From NCBI GenBank assembly GCA_963277665.1, contig OY728136.1, positions 1,980,896,576-1,980,960,575 of the forward strand: a DNA stretch of 64,000 nt, written 5' to 3'. The notes beneath the pieces are model-generated. The model was not told the origin of the DNA. It ran no database searches and saw nothing but the letters and a program-made list of their open reading frames with translations. Source of the DNA: Viscum album. Lineage: Eukaryota > Streptophyta > Magnoliopsida > Santalales > Viscaceae. Position 1 is the first letter of the stretch. Each line of letters starts with the position of its first letter. A program made the translations under genes and the position numbers. This document shows positions 37,515 through 48,542 of this stretch, one piece after another.

Positions 37515-39815
37515 AGCATGATAATCATAACCTGGGAATAACAAAAACAACATAAAACATAGCATCATAAACATTGGTCAAGGATAAAATTCCAAGACAT
37601 AATAGTAAAAAAGTACCATAAATAAATAAGGTATATCATGATACCAACATCACTTTTCATGATTCTAAACACTATCAAATGCATTAGAGCTCTATATAGT
37701 TTCAAGAGCACCCATCACTTTCATTTCATTCTCATGCTTAAGTGTGACACATAGATCATAAAACACGAATTCATTCATCATCATAATTTATTCCATGATC
37801 CTAGAGTGTGGAATATATACTTATAATTAACCAATAAAAAGTTATATTTGGATAAACATTAACACCCTTAATAAAAAATTTGTATTTTATTCACTCTGCA
37901 ATTGGTTTGTCATGAAGAATTGTTGTGAAAATTCAGCAGCATAATGACATCACATAAAAGTTCATAAAATGGGTTAATAAGAGAGAAATGGGTCTATAAT
38001 AATTTGGAAATTAATTTCAAATTAATAGGGACATGTAATTACATTTAAAAATGTATATAATTTTAAAAATAAGGCATATGATAATAATTAATGTTGAAGA
38101 GAAAGAGAAAGGAAAGGATGTATACGAAATTTTAGCATGGTAATAGGTATACATGGGATGGATTAATGAGAGAGAAATGGGTCTATAATAATTTATAAAT
38201 AATAATTTCAGTGAGTGGGAGGTTAAAAATAATTCCTTTTCATTAGTAATTGAAAATAGAAGGGAATAATAAGATAAAGAAGCATTGATAAAGGTGAGAA
38301 AAGAAAGAACCCTTTCTTCAGTGTGTGTCTCCAAAGGCTTGAGAAGGGGATTTTTTAGAGCTTTTAGCACCATGGGAGGATTATACAGAGTTTAGGGAAG
38401 AGTAAGTATGCGATACAAGGATTTTTAGTAAAGATAATTTGGATCTGGTGTTTGTTTATATATTAAATGAGAAGGAAATTCTATATTATTTCACCAACTG
38501 TGGTTCAGGACTCTATATAACATAATATTGAAAACCACAAACATTAACCTGGTTTTTCCCATGGTTTTTGCCAAATGATTGAGGTCTTGATTATTTTATT
38601 TGTTAAAGGGCCGAACCTATAAAAATATTACCCTTGTTTATGTGGAGGTGAGTCACACATTTACAAAATTGAATTTAGAAGCATAAAATATACAATATAT
38701 TTTTTAGGATTAATAAAGGCAATATAAAATTAATAATATAAAAATAAAATCATCTTATTTTAATTTGAAAACATATATTTGAAATATTATACTTAATATT
38801 TTATTTCTTAAATCATTTTGGGTAATTATGAAGTCATAAATCACACTATAGATTTATATAGTATTCAATTTTTACCCAAAAAAATTGACTACCTTTGAAA
38901 ATATTGAAAAAATCACAATTGGATAATTTAGACATTATGATTCCAAAAATAATATTAATTTTTTATAAGTAATTTTTCAAATATTTGAATTTTTACATTT
39001 AAAATAATATTCAATATTTATTGAAAAAATGTTGTGTTTTTTGACATTAACAGTATTTTAACCCTTATAAAAAGTATATTTCACTTCATAAAAATTTTAT
39101 GACCATTTTTAAAATAAAAAATAATTAATAATAAAATTTTATTAGAATAAATTTTAATATAAAAATACACTCATTCATCAAAATAAATCCCTTAATTAAA
39201 TTTGATTATGAACCGAAAATACAATTTGTGTATAAATGAATCAAAATCATTTATAAATTTACAATCAAAAAATGAAAATAAATTCATTTTTATATACAAT
39301 TTACATATTAATTTTATTAAGTTCATGAAAAATATCCATTTATTACAATGTCCTGCTCCCTAAGAGTTAGGTGCATGACAATGAGACTTTCATGGGGTCG
39401 TTCAATGAACATGGTTTGGGTCGTGATCACGATGACCTTGAACATACACTATAAATAATTTTTCTCATGATTATGTTGTAGGATCTCAGTATTTTTTTTC
39501 TCAAGGTCAAAGCCCATAGGTGATATCTCCCTCATATGCTCCAATAAATGGACTTTATAGGGAATAATTCTACTGGTTAATGCCAACAATTCCTTTTTAT
39601 GTGTCAATAAATTTTTTAAAATCCCAATATTTAAATTAATCATGTAATGTATATTTAACAGTTAAATTATCAATGGTAAATATTCTTAATAGTCCATAAA
39701 ATCAAATAAGTCATAACCGAGGAGGTGCATGTGTTTTCTATAATGCTATTATATAATAATACATTTAATTAAATCAAAAAGGGATACTTCATTTATAAAA
39801 TTTTGGGTCCTTATA
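37515..39815 (-). repeat. 5' LTR of element A (U5 end missing)
   Basis: Similarity to the 3' LTR starts at ATGATAATCATAACC (37,517) and runs to the end CCTTATA at 39,815. The part that would match 28,108-28,445 is absent and is replaced by the LINE remnant. The open frame at 38,017-38,373 lies in LTR sequence and is not kept in the other copy. Confidence 0.8.
38455..38462 (-). promoter_or_regulatory. TATA box in the 5' LTR of A
   Basis: The minus strand reads TATATAAA, the counterpart of the box at 29,381-29,388. In this copy it would have driven transcription of the element toward lower coordinates. Confidence 0.5.
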
Positions 39816-40624
39816 ATTTGCACCACACATGTAATCCATATAACACATTTAAGAATAAAATCAAGCATAACAAAATCGTATAATATTTCTATATCACGTA
39901 AGTACCTACCTAATTCTTGTAAACATTTGTAATCTAGTGGAAAACCACAACCAAAAAACATGGGGACCCAAAAAAGGAAATATCATGCCATAAACACTAT
40001 GATTAAACTCAAAGAACCATGATTCAACCCACTTTAAGAAGACAAATCAACTAGATAAAGAATAACCTAATAGAATATAATGAATGGACCAAAAAGTGGG
40101 ATGAAATCATGGTAAGAGCATCTTAATGGATGATTCTTTGATGATATAAGGCCAAATCAACCATGAAAATGGGGTCTATGGGATCTAAGAGGAGAGGTAT
40201 ACTTGCATAGGGTGAGGAATAATGAATGAAGGTGAGTTAGATTGTTTAGGGTCTTAAAATCGAATAGGGAACAATGGAAAAATCAACATTTTTATGTTCT
40301 GGGTAGGCCACAAGGTTTGGAAACATGATTTTCCAATCCATGCAGTAATAGTGTATCTCTCTTTGTCCAAATTGGAATGGGGAAGCATAGTTCTTGGGGG
40401 AGGTTGTACGTCCATGTTGTAAATTATGACCCTCAGACAAACCCACTGTCTAGGGCACACAATCTCTTTTAGTATGGAACAGATTTTTTATTAACTATAA
40501 GCAAATGTCTCTTTACCAAATATCAGGTCTAGAAAATCCTTTTTTTCGCCAAACACCCATTAAATCTATGAAACCAAGAGAATAACCAAATGAACTTGAA
40601 AAATACCTCAAAATAACATCATGA
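39816..40624 (-). repeat. 5' LTR of F, piece 3 (U3 side)
   Basis: It lines up with 16,630-17,460: GAATAAAATCAAG at 39,852 and 16,665, AACATTTTTATGTT near 40,283 and 17,099, and the end ATAACATCATGA against ATAACATATGTGACA. Open frames at 40,246-40,460 are not conserved in the other copy. Confidence 0.8.
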
Positions 40625-40637
40625 ATCTGAAATAGTA
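40625..40637 (-). other. Possible primer-binding remnant of element G
   Basis: ATCTGAAATAGTA keeps TCTGA.A of the complement GCTCTGATACCA and lies directly before the G 5' LTR start. It is weak on its own; the position is the main argument. Confidence 0.35.
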
Positions 40638-41003
40638 AGTAAGACACCCCAAATTCAAAAAGGAGTAAATCATTAAAAGAAATCATTAATAGAGAATAAG
40701 AATAACCAAGATAATTTTCAAATAAGGGAATTCATCCTATAGTATACTCACAATCTCAAATCCTAGTAACCAAACTCTCCATTCTCATATCTTGATCTAA
40801 AATTTACATTAAATAAATATGTTATTTCCCTTAGATGATGGTATAAGATCAATGAACCTTTAGTATTTGTAAAATAATGACTATTATGAAGGATCAATTT
40901 TCTGTATGAGCTCTATCAATGGGTGAAATAACAATATGTGAGTTTAAGATCTATTACCAATAAAATTTTGTAAAACACTAACTTTACATAATTCATTAGG
41001 TAT
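40638..41003 (-). repeat. 5' LTR of G, piece 1
   Basis: It starts AGTAAGACACCCC (from TGTAAGACACCCC) and matches 7,832-8,450 with gaps; the clearest block is GAGCTCTAT with GGGTGAAATAAC. It ends in GGTAT (40,999-41,003), the target duplication of element D. Confidence 0.6.
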
Positions 41004-43203
41004 TATAAAATCCCGAAATAGGTTCTACATGCCAGTGCACTGATCTGGTTTTCTATGTCACCTCAGCTGTGTCTCCCATAATGCTAGAGGCTTCCAACTA
41101 GCAACGAGGGTCTGATATGTAACATGGGGAGACAATATACTTTTTATCAAATAAGTATAGAATCAGAATTATGTAAACAAAAAAATTAAAAACAAAATAA
41201 ACATAATAATACCAGTATCACATGATGACTAAAATAAGAAATACAGTTACAATAGAAAAAAATATATATGAAATTTCATATATGTGTCAAGTATAAATAT
41301 GAAAAACCCAAAATAAAGAAATAATGACTACTCCAAAATGGGTCCCAATATGATGTATAGTTCCTTCATCCATGAACTATCCCAAATCAACCATCTAACA
41401 TAGGTCTCTTTCCCTTATCCTATCCTATAAACACTACTTCCATTCAGATACTAATTAGGAAGCCTATGTTAGGTGTCAGTAAAACTCAATAGGCCCCCAC
41501 TATATCATCTAAAACAATATTCATTGAATAAAAAATTATTCAATTGTATAAATAATAATATACAAGTGACAAAATGAGAAGTTTTTAAAATTAAATTATC
41601 CACTAATTAACCACAATAATCTCATGGGTACATGATGACATCCAAACCATCAATACCTACTTCTTCCCACATTGGTGTATAAACTCCCCCAAGGGATATC
41701 ACATGTCAATAAAAACCTTGGTTTTCATTTATTATATATTTTTAATTTAATATCATGGTTACTTGGAACAATATTACAATGCCAATATTTTAGCCCTATA
41801 ACTCCAATTCTTGAATCCTGTGGGTAGTTAAAGCTTAATTTCATGCACCACAACCTATTTTTATCACATATAGTGTTTTGAAGCATTAGTCATTTCCCTA
41901 ACACGTATATCATTCAATCACATATGGGATTTTGAAGCATTAGTCCATGTCTCACACACATATATCACATATATCACAAATATAAGGATATCACATGGGT
42001 CACAATATCACACATATCACAATTTCACATTCATAATGTTTAGGCATCATTATCCTCCGTATCAAACATTGTAATCAAAGTGACCAATTTCAACTATCAA
42101 TTTTATCATGGTTATTTACATTAATCACATTGAATAATTTGAAAAAATACAATATTATATGACTTTCAACAATTAGTTATATAATTCATTAATCCATTAT
42201 GGTTAATCCAAACATCCCTTATTTCTAATTATCAACCAATTCCATATCCCATCAATTAAACTAATACAAAATCCTATTAATGACTAATCTAGTAATCCCA
42301 ATATGCCATTAATTTCATAATCAAATCATTCCCTTTATTAATTAACTAATTAATTAATCCAATACAAGATGTTATTTTAAAATAGGGAAATTTTTATTTC
42401 AATACTCCATATACAAAATTATTACCAAGACTATTAATTTAGAACACCCACCTCAATGCCATTTATTAGTTTTCACCAAACCGATAATCCCCAAATTAAA
42501 GTGTAACATTCAATTGCTCCCAAAGAATGAGATCTATTACCAAAACCTAGACCCATGATCATGGAAATTTAGATCATTAAAAACCTGGGACTAATCCCAC
42601 GCTAATAGAAGAAATCATTCATCCAAAATATGAAATATTTAAGGTTGAGGGAAATGAAACTAATCAGGAAGAGATCACAAAAAGGGACAGGTGAATATCT
42701 ATAAATCATATCTTTGATTCATGAATAAAAAAGTTCTTAGAGCCATTGAATCATCTCCAAGACCTCAAAAAATGAGGGAGGACATATTAGGTCATGTAGC
42801 AGAGATATTAGGGTGAAATATAGGGGGTGTATGAATTTTAATATAAAAATTTAAGAAAAATAATTATTCATGCATGGTTTCCTAGGATGGGGAAGATGGT
42901 TTATCAAAACTAGTGACTCATATTAGTGTTTAATGGATTCTAATAAGAGGTCATATGGTTTTCTATCCCATGTTCCAAACATAAAATCCACCTCTATTTG
43001 GGTTTTCATTTTTTTCTAGGTGTCGGTTCTCTATTTAAAAAAATTCATGCGCCAACTGTGCACTACCCATTTTCCTTTAAAAATTCCCAAATTTCACCAG
43101 AAACACCCCGAAACAAAAACAAACCCTAAATATACCAAAACTATCGTAAAAGAGTTATTATAAGTGATACCAAGACATCACTAGAAAAGGTTAGGATCTT
43201 ACA
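41004..43203 (-). repeat. 3' LTR of element D
   Basis: It starts TATAAAATCCC (from TGTAA..TCCC) and ends GGATCTTACA. It matches 48,543-50,734: CCCAAATCA at 41,382 and 48,914, TTTTGAAGCAT(T/C)AGTC at 41,932 and 49,357, and the final block TCTCCAGAAAAGTTCAAGATC at 50,709 against 43,175. The LTR contains a local run of short ATATCACA units near 41,960-42,020. Confidence 0.9.
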
Positions 43204-43215
43204 ATCTCTCTATCT
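43204..43215 (-). other. Polypurine tract of element D
   Basis: The minus strand reads AGATAGAGAGAT directly before the LTR start TGTAAGATCC; ten of twelve bases are purines. Confidence 0.65.
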
Positions 43216-43249
43216 AATAACAGATTATCCCCGAGATGTACTCTTAAGC

Positions 43250-44560
43250 ATCTTTATGATTCTGAGGTAAAGTGATCGAGTCTCTGAGCCCGTAAATCGG
43301 ATTATATCTCCCATTATTCCTCATAAACATGGACATGTTTCTACAATAAAAGAACTACCAGCATAGTCTTTACCGGAAACACATTCTCATGGTGATCTAT
43401 AAAATGTATCAGATTCTTATCAAAGGATGCATTAGCCTCAAGCTAAACATAATACCCTTTGATAACATGATATGCTTCGGGGTGATACCACTGATGTGTG
43501 AAACAAGAAAAAAACAATCATAGAACAGTACCTTTATAGAAGATCCTATAAACATACCACTGACCTGATTCTCTCTACAACCTCAAAAGGTCTGAGAAAA
43601 TGGGAACCAACCTACACTTCCTCGGAATACAATAGTAATCCAATCAAGGAAACACCAGAAGGAACACATGATCAACCACTATAAACTCAAGGGGTTTTAT
43701 ATGTATATCAATATATGAATTCTTCCTAATATGATCCATAGAAAAAAAAATTCAAATCTGCAAAAATAGATCTGATGATTCCTGCATGAGACTCAATCTG
43801 AATATCTCTAAATCATCTACCTTCATCCATCATAGCGTTGATCTTCATAGCCTACCATAAAAATCCTCATATAGTTCCATATAAGTATTTTCCAGATATC
43901 TAATTCTATAGGAAAACATAAAAAGAACTAAGTGATTCTCCCAATACCCACTGAAATCGTGAATGGATGTTCAATGAATATCATATAAATCTTTTATAGT
44001 ACATTCTAAATACCTATATTTATTTGGGTGGAAAGTCATACTCAGTAAAACCTATGTACCAGGAGACCTCTACAATCCCCTGAATAAGGGAAAAGGGATA
44101 TTTGAGTCATTTTAAGAAACTATACTCGACGACACCCCATTCAGAAAGACTATCTCCCAAATGTGTATGTCTCTCATTTTATCCACTGAGGAAGTTTTCT
44201 ATAAAGGCAGTAAATGAGCTACTTTCAGCAATCGATCTATGTTTACCCAAACAACATTATTATTCTTAAGTAACATTGGGAGACCCTTCTAAAAATTTAT
44301 GTTGACATAGTTTTACATCCATTTTTGAATGGGGAACAACCTTATGAAACATCCTGAACATTGATGCTTGACCAGCACCTATTGAAAGGTGTAGCATCAT
44401 GTCATGAGCCTTGCAATTTCCTTTTTCATTCTAGACCACAAATACTATCGATGAAGTTCATGATACATTTTTTTCGAACCCATATTCCCTCCCCAATACA
44501 AGGCATGAAAATCATGCATTAGTTCCTCTCTCATACAAGTAGGGAAAACTACACATCCCC
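43250..44560 (-). pseudogene. Integrase and tail of element D (broken)
   Basis: From 44,460 down, YLWSRMKKEIARLMT is the zinc-binding end. VKHQCSGCFIRLFPIQKW leads into the core; VNIDRLLKVAHLLPL, then MRDIHIWEIVFLNGVSSSIVS, then FHPNKYRYLECTIKDLYDIH follow in nearly constant frame. The last block keeps the Glu position of the DDE triad (YLE in place of the family SER). GYWENHLVLFMFSYRIRYLE and YEDFYGRL close the core (about 43,850-43,950). 43,250-43,800 should hold the GPY/F module and chromodomain but is only weakly readable. Stops are spread throughout. Confidence 0.82.
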
Positions 44561-44829
44561 AAAAATAGATGATCTTATCCACATATATATTCGAATCGAA
44601 AGGTGACTCCCCAACATCAAGGATTTTCTATAAGTCCAAACACTCTGTAACCTCAAACTACTTCTCCCTGATCTATCTCAAATGTATAGACTCTACTGAA
44701 ACTTATATAATGGTCATATTTTCATGGATCTCATGAAACATGACATGTATTTCTTCTATCAAGTTACTCAACTTGCACTTATTACTTGACTCTTTAATAG
44801 CTTGATTCTATGTTTTCATGCTCAAAGAT

Positions 44830-45310
44830 TTAGTAGTTCTATTTCCCTTCACTGGTATATATTCTATATCAAAATCATATAATTTCATATATTCAACCAA
44901 TATCCATTGTTGGAGATTCAAATCTTACACTGAAAAAATATACATTATTGTCTTATGATGAGTATACAGAGTAAAATTTTCACCTAATAGATAATGTTTC
45001 CTATACTTCAAGGCATAAACCACTACAACAAACTAGAGGTCAATCATATGTTAATTTCATTCAAGTGGCCTCAAATATTGAGACCTATATTCCATAAAAT
45101 GATCCCCCAAAATAAAAAAATCTCCAATTCCTATCCCTAAATTTTCACAAAACACCATGTCCTCTACACCTAACTATCGTGAGATTAATATCACTGTTGT
45201 ATTTAACCACTTATTTAACTCGTTGAATGCATTATCACATTCTCCATACCAATAAAACTCAACTCCCTTCTTCGTCAATATTGAATATGGTTTTTACAAT
45301 AATAAAAAGT
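44830..45310 (-). pseudogene. RNase H of element D (broken)
   Basis: KKGVEFYWYGECDNAFNELN (about 45,210-45,275) is the junction from RT to RNase H. Then VVYALKYRKHYLLGENFTLY, HHKTIMYIF, DLNLQQWILVEYMKLYDFDI and EYIPVKGN give the second half of the domain to about 44,840. The first half between is shifted and carries stops. Confidence 0.85.
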
Positions 45311-46060
45311 CCTAGATAAACATATGATAATATCCAACTGACCCCATAAAATAAAGGATTTCAAATAAATTCTTGGGATTCTCCCAATAAACAACTACAT
45401 GCACCTTCTGTAGTTCCACTAACACACCTTATTCTGATATTATGTGACTAAATAAATGTACCCATTCAATCCATAATTGGAATGAATATAGATTATAAAA
45501 TAGAATATTCTCTTTATTTTCACTCAAGATGATGTAAACATGTTGGGATTTATCATCATGAGTCATGGAGTACCCCAATATGTCATCCACAAACACAACA
45601 AAAAACTATCCCAAGAACAAGTGTAATATTCAATTCCTCAATTGAAAAAACATTTTTAGTGTGTTCATCATCCCATACTACATCACTAAAAACTCATAAA
45701 GTCCATAACTACATCAAAAATATATCCATAATGTATCAATTGATTGAACAATCCACTAGTGATACACTGTTCTTTAAGTTAACTTTAGAGAAAAACTAGC
45801 TCATCTCAAATATTCAAATAGATTGTCAATACCCAAATAATGATATCAACTCTTCACTTTCATCTGGTTTAACATTCATTAATCAACATATAAGAGCAAG
45901 GTTCTAAAATCCATCTTTGAAAACCAGACTAGGGAACCCCAAGGAGACTTACTCGGATGGATAAATCGCTTTTCTATCAATTCATATTGAAAATTATTAT
46001 GCTCTTGATGTATTGTTGGTGACATTCTATATGGTGAAATGGAAACCAAATCATGTCAAG
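45310..46060 (-). pseudogene. Reverse transcriptase of element D (broken, catalytic box intact)
   Basis: LSIRVSLLGFPSLVFKDGF (about 45,900-45,960) matches the FIRPS.SPWG..VLFV block. VVFVDDILGYSMTHDDK at about 45,550-45,600 keeps both catalytic aspartates. WIEWVHLFSHIIS and GSVGYYHMFI belong to the thumb and connection. Between them the frame changes at least twice and the central GYHQ and MPFGL blocks are blurred. Confidence 0.85.
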
Positions 46061-46322
46061 GAATGAGATCAATAGTAAACTACAAATCCCTCACAAGTGG
46101 AAGCCCTGATATTTCCTTAAAAAACATGTCTTGGAATCGGTATTCTATTAGTAGAAGGAAATATTATTTTACACCCCCATCATCCAGCAACAAACATGAT
46201 ACTTGGGTAGTGATATCCCTTAGTTGTTGATGAATTAGCGTTGGATGGCCCACCTGGATATCCCAATATCCCCAAAAAATAGACCTATCAGCCTCAAGAG
46301 ATATAAAAGTAACTCTCCTATG

Positions 46323-46658
46323 TTAGTAATCAATGTGGGTTTTGTTTTCTACCATCCATTCCATAACAAAAATGAAGTCAATAACTAGCATATAAAAGGT
46401 GTAATGTTCCCATTGAAAAATGTACTCCCCATCCTTGAGAGAACACCCATTGAACAAAAAGATGAATCTCAAACATAATCTCAAAGGTGTATCAATCATC
46501 ATAACCCCTCTTAGAAAATACACTCTTAGTATCAAACTGTTCACAAATTGTGAACATATAAAGTAATGAGAGGAACTAATATCAAATAAGGAACTAGAAA
46601 GGCTAAAATCTACAAGAATAGTACATATAACCTTCGATGGTCCATCTGTGATATCCAA
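46323..46658 (-). pseudogene. Aspartic protease of element D (open, triad altered)
   Basis: The minus strand is open for 111 codons. SLFDISSSHYFICSQFV is the catalytic region; the family triad DSG reads DIS here, so the Gly that follows the nucleophile is lost. VMEWMVENKTHIDY is the conserved retropepsin end. The whole domain length is kept. Confidence 0.85.
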
Positions 46659-46956
46659 AAGTGTAGGATGAACATCATGAAACTATGTAACCCCTCTTCC
46701 CTATGATACTATATGAGTCTCATGAGTTTCACCACTCTGTTGATAAAGACACTCTTTCACAGAATTACCTCATCCACTACCTCATCCACCATAGCTAGTA
46801 GAACTATAACTGACAAACTAATATGTGATAAAAGATACGCTTCTAGTACTTTGGTTCTACCTAGCTTCCACATCACAGCCAGTAAGTCATGGTTTCCTAT
46901 AGAAATAATGTAGGTTCCCCATATTATCACAGGATTGGAACTCTACCGATGGTCAT

Positions 46957-46992
46957 TCACACTGTCTGGGGATGTGACTTATATTACCACAC
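46957..46992 (-). pseudogene. Zinc-knuckle remnant of D gag
   Basis: The minus strand reads CGNISHIPRQCE, which fits the C-terminal part of a CCHC knuckle (C.G....H....C) with the first Cys pair not recoverable. It sits between capsid and protease as expected. Confidence 0.6.
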
Positions 46993-47249
46993 TAGTTGAA
47001 GGTTATTAGGGTAATTTTATGGAAAAATAATTTTCCCCATGGACACTATGCTTACTATTTACTAGGATGAAATTATTAAAGAGATGCTTCCTTATCTCAA
47101 AAGAAGTACCCCATCTTCATCCGAATGATACCACCTATGTTCCACTGAGGGACTCTATCAATTACCCATTAAATATGAGAGCATGATTCTCCAATTATAA
47201 AAACATATTTTTCTTAATGATCTTAACATGGAACTAAATTTCACAAATA

Positions 47250-47650
47250 ATCACATCATTAAAACTATTTAAATAGTATCCACATCCCTACCAAATATAG
47301 AAAAAAGTGATAAAAATATATTAAACGTTCATTATAGTTCACCACATACATGATTCCCATGGTATAACTCACAAAATCTAATTCTCTATCATTCTTAATA
47401 ATCTCAGGGTAAATGTTCTCCAAGAACATCTCCTGAAATTCTTTCCAGACCATGTTCTCTAGCAATCCATCATGAGTATTTATGTCTCTGCATTGCTTTG
47501 TATGACCACATAACATATAAGCATCCAATTTGACTGTTTTCATAGAAACAAACTCTATGTGGTCAAGGATCATCTAGAAAGACTCAATCCAAAACATAAA
47601 TTTCTTAGATCTACAATCTCTAGCAAAATTCATAGGGTGATGCAACTGGA
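47250..47650 (-). pseudogene. Gag capsid domain of element D (largely open)
   Basis: An open run of 102 codons (47,265-47,573) contains KTVKLDAYMLCGHTKQCRD, VWKEFQEMFLENIYPEIIKN and DRELDFVSYTMGIMYVVNYN, which is the retrotransposon gag domain (PF03732 type) with its W..F...FL..YP motif. The 30 codons before the Met are also gag-like (FARDCRSKKFMFWIESF), so the Met is internal and not a start. 47,650-48,527 upstream is the untranslated leader plus the lost gag N-terminus. Confidence 0.88.
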
Positions 47651-48527
47651 ACTCCCTTGTTAGGTCAGACATACTCTTCTCAACTAGCCTTGGATCTCTT
47701 TCTATAAACTGTATAAACTGTGAAAAGTTATCACAAATCTATTCTCCATCTTCCTTGATAGGAACAATCAGAGGGATATGTTCCAATATTGGAGGATCAT
47801 TTATATTCATGTACCCCTCCCATCATACCAACAAGAATTGTTGAGGATGAACATCACTATAATTACAAATCCATGAATTATGACACATTACACAACATTA
47901 TCACATTTTTATAAGAGGGATTCACAAAAAAACCTAACCATCCATTCCTCTATTCCTTTCCACATATTCAAACCCAAGTCACCCTCACTACCTTCAACTG
48001 TCCCTCATCTAGGTAATGGATTAAAAATGGTAATCACCTTCACAATTAATGTTTGTCATTATAAACCCATTGAATCCATTTCATTTCACATATTTTGAAT
48101 CATTTTAAAATTTCCAATTTCAAAATATGCTAAATTTCCATTTAATCTAAAAAATAAATAAAATAATTTATATTTATCAATTAACCCCAATCACTAATTA
48201 TTTGTTCATGCCCTAAATGATGCATGTCCCATAAAAATTATGATTGCCTAAAATAAAGCATGTTTACTCCACTCTTGTGCCATTTGGGTCTATGATGAAA
48301 CTATAACATAAAATAATAACATCATACAACAATAGCATCACAAAAGGTTAAAATAACATCTAACTGTAACATCAAACATCTGTAAAAACAATCCCACCAT
48401 GTGTACATAGATTTTACCCCCATACATGGGTTAGGTACTCCCATGCATGAGCTCTTAACCAAGGCCCAAATCATCTTAATATCACATCTACATTTCTCAA
48501 AAAGTAAGAAAAAAATAATAGAGAACT

Positions 48528-48539
48528 CCTTTCATACCA
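48528..48539 (-). other. Primer-binding site of element D (initiator tRNA-Met type)
   Basis: CCTTTCATACCA matches 9 of 12 bases of GCTCTGATACCA, followed by the spacer CTT and the LTR start TGTAATGTCCC at 48,543. Confidence 0.75.
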
Positions 48540-48542
48540 CTT

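Larger units (their letters stand above)
28108..39815 (-). mobile_element. Element A: Ty3/Gypsy (Tekay/Del-like) element inserted in the F 5' LTR
   Basis: The 3' LTR is 28,108-30,740, pol and gag are 30,790-35,200, and the 5' LTR is about 37,515-39,815. All five protein domains can be read in the expected order on the minus strand. The flanks are ATTCT (28,103-28,107) and ATTTG (39,816-39,820) around an original ATTCA, a decayed target duplication. The 5' LTR lacks its first 330 bases or so and the primer-binding site; a plus-strand LINE remnant stands there instead. Confidence 0.85.
15394..40624 (-). mobile_element. Element F: Ty3/Gypsy element inserted in G, itself cut by H and A
   Basis: The whole 3' LTR is at 15,394-17,460, coding remnants are at 17,830-21,790, the primer-binding site is at 22,435-22,446, and the 5' LTR is in three pieces. 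The pieces match consecutive parts of the whole LTR: 22,530-22,837 with 15,480-15,790, 27,350-28,107 with 15,830-16,630, and 39,816-40,624 with 16,630-17,460. Their lengths sum to about 2,001 bp against 2,067 bp. I could not identify a convincing 5-bp target duplication at the outer edges, so insertion by recombination with a related element is not excluded. Confidence 0.75.

Noticed and set aside
38017..38373. Open frame of 118 codons in the 5' LTR of A
   Set aside because: The other LTR copy has only a partly overlapping 67-codon frame with stops elsewhere; low-complexity composition.
41960..42020. Run of ATATCACA-type units taken as a possible CRISPR-like or satellite array
   Set aside because: Units are short, irregular and lack spacers; a similar run in the other D LTR (49,490-49,545) shows it is just LTR sequence.
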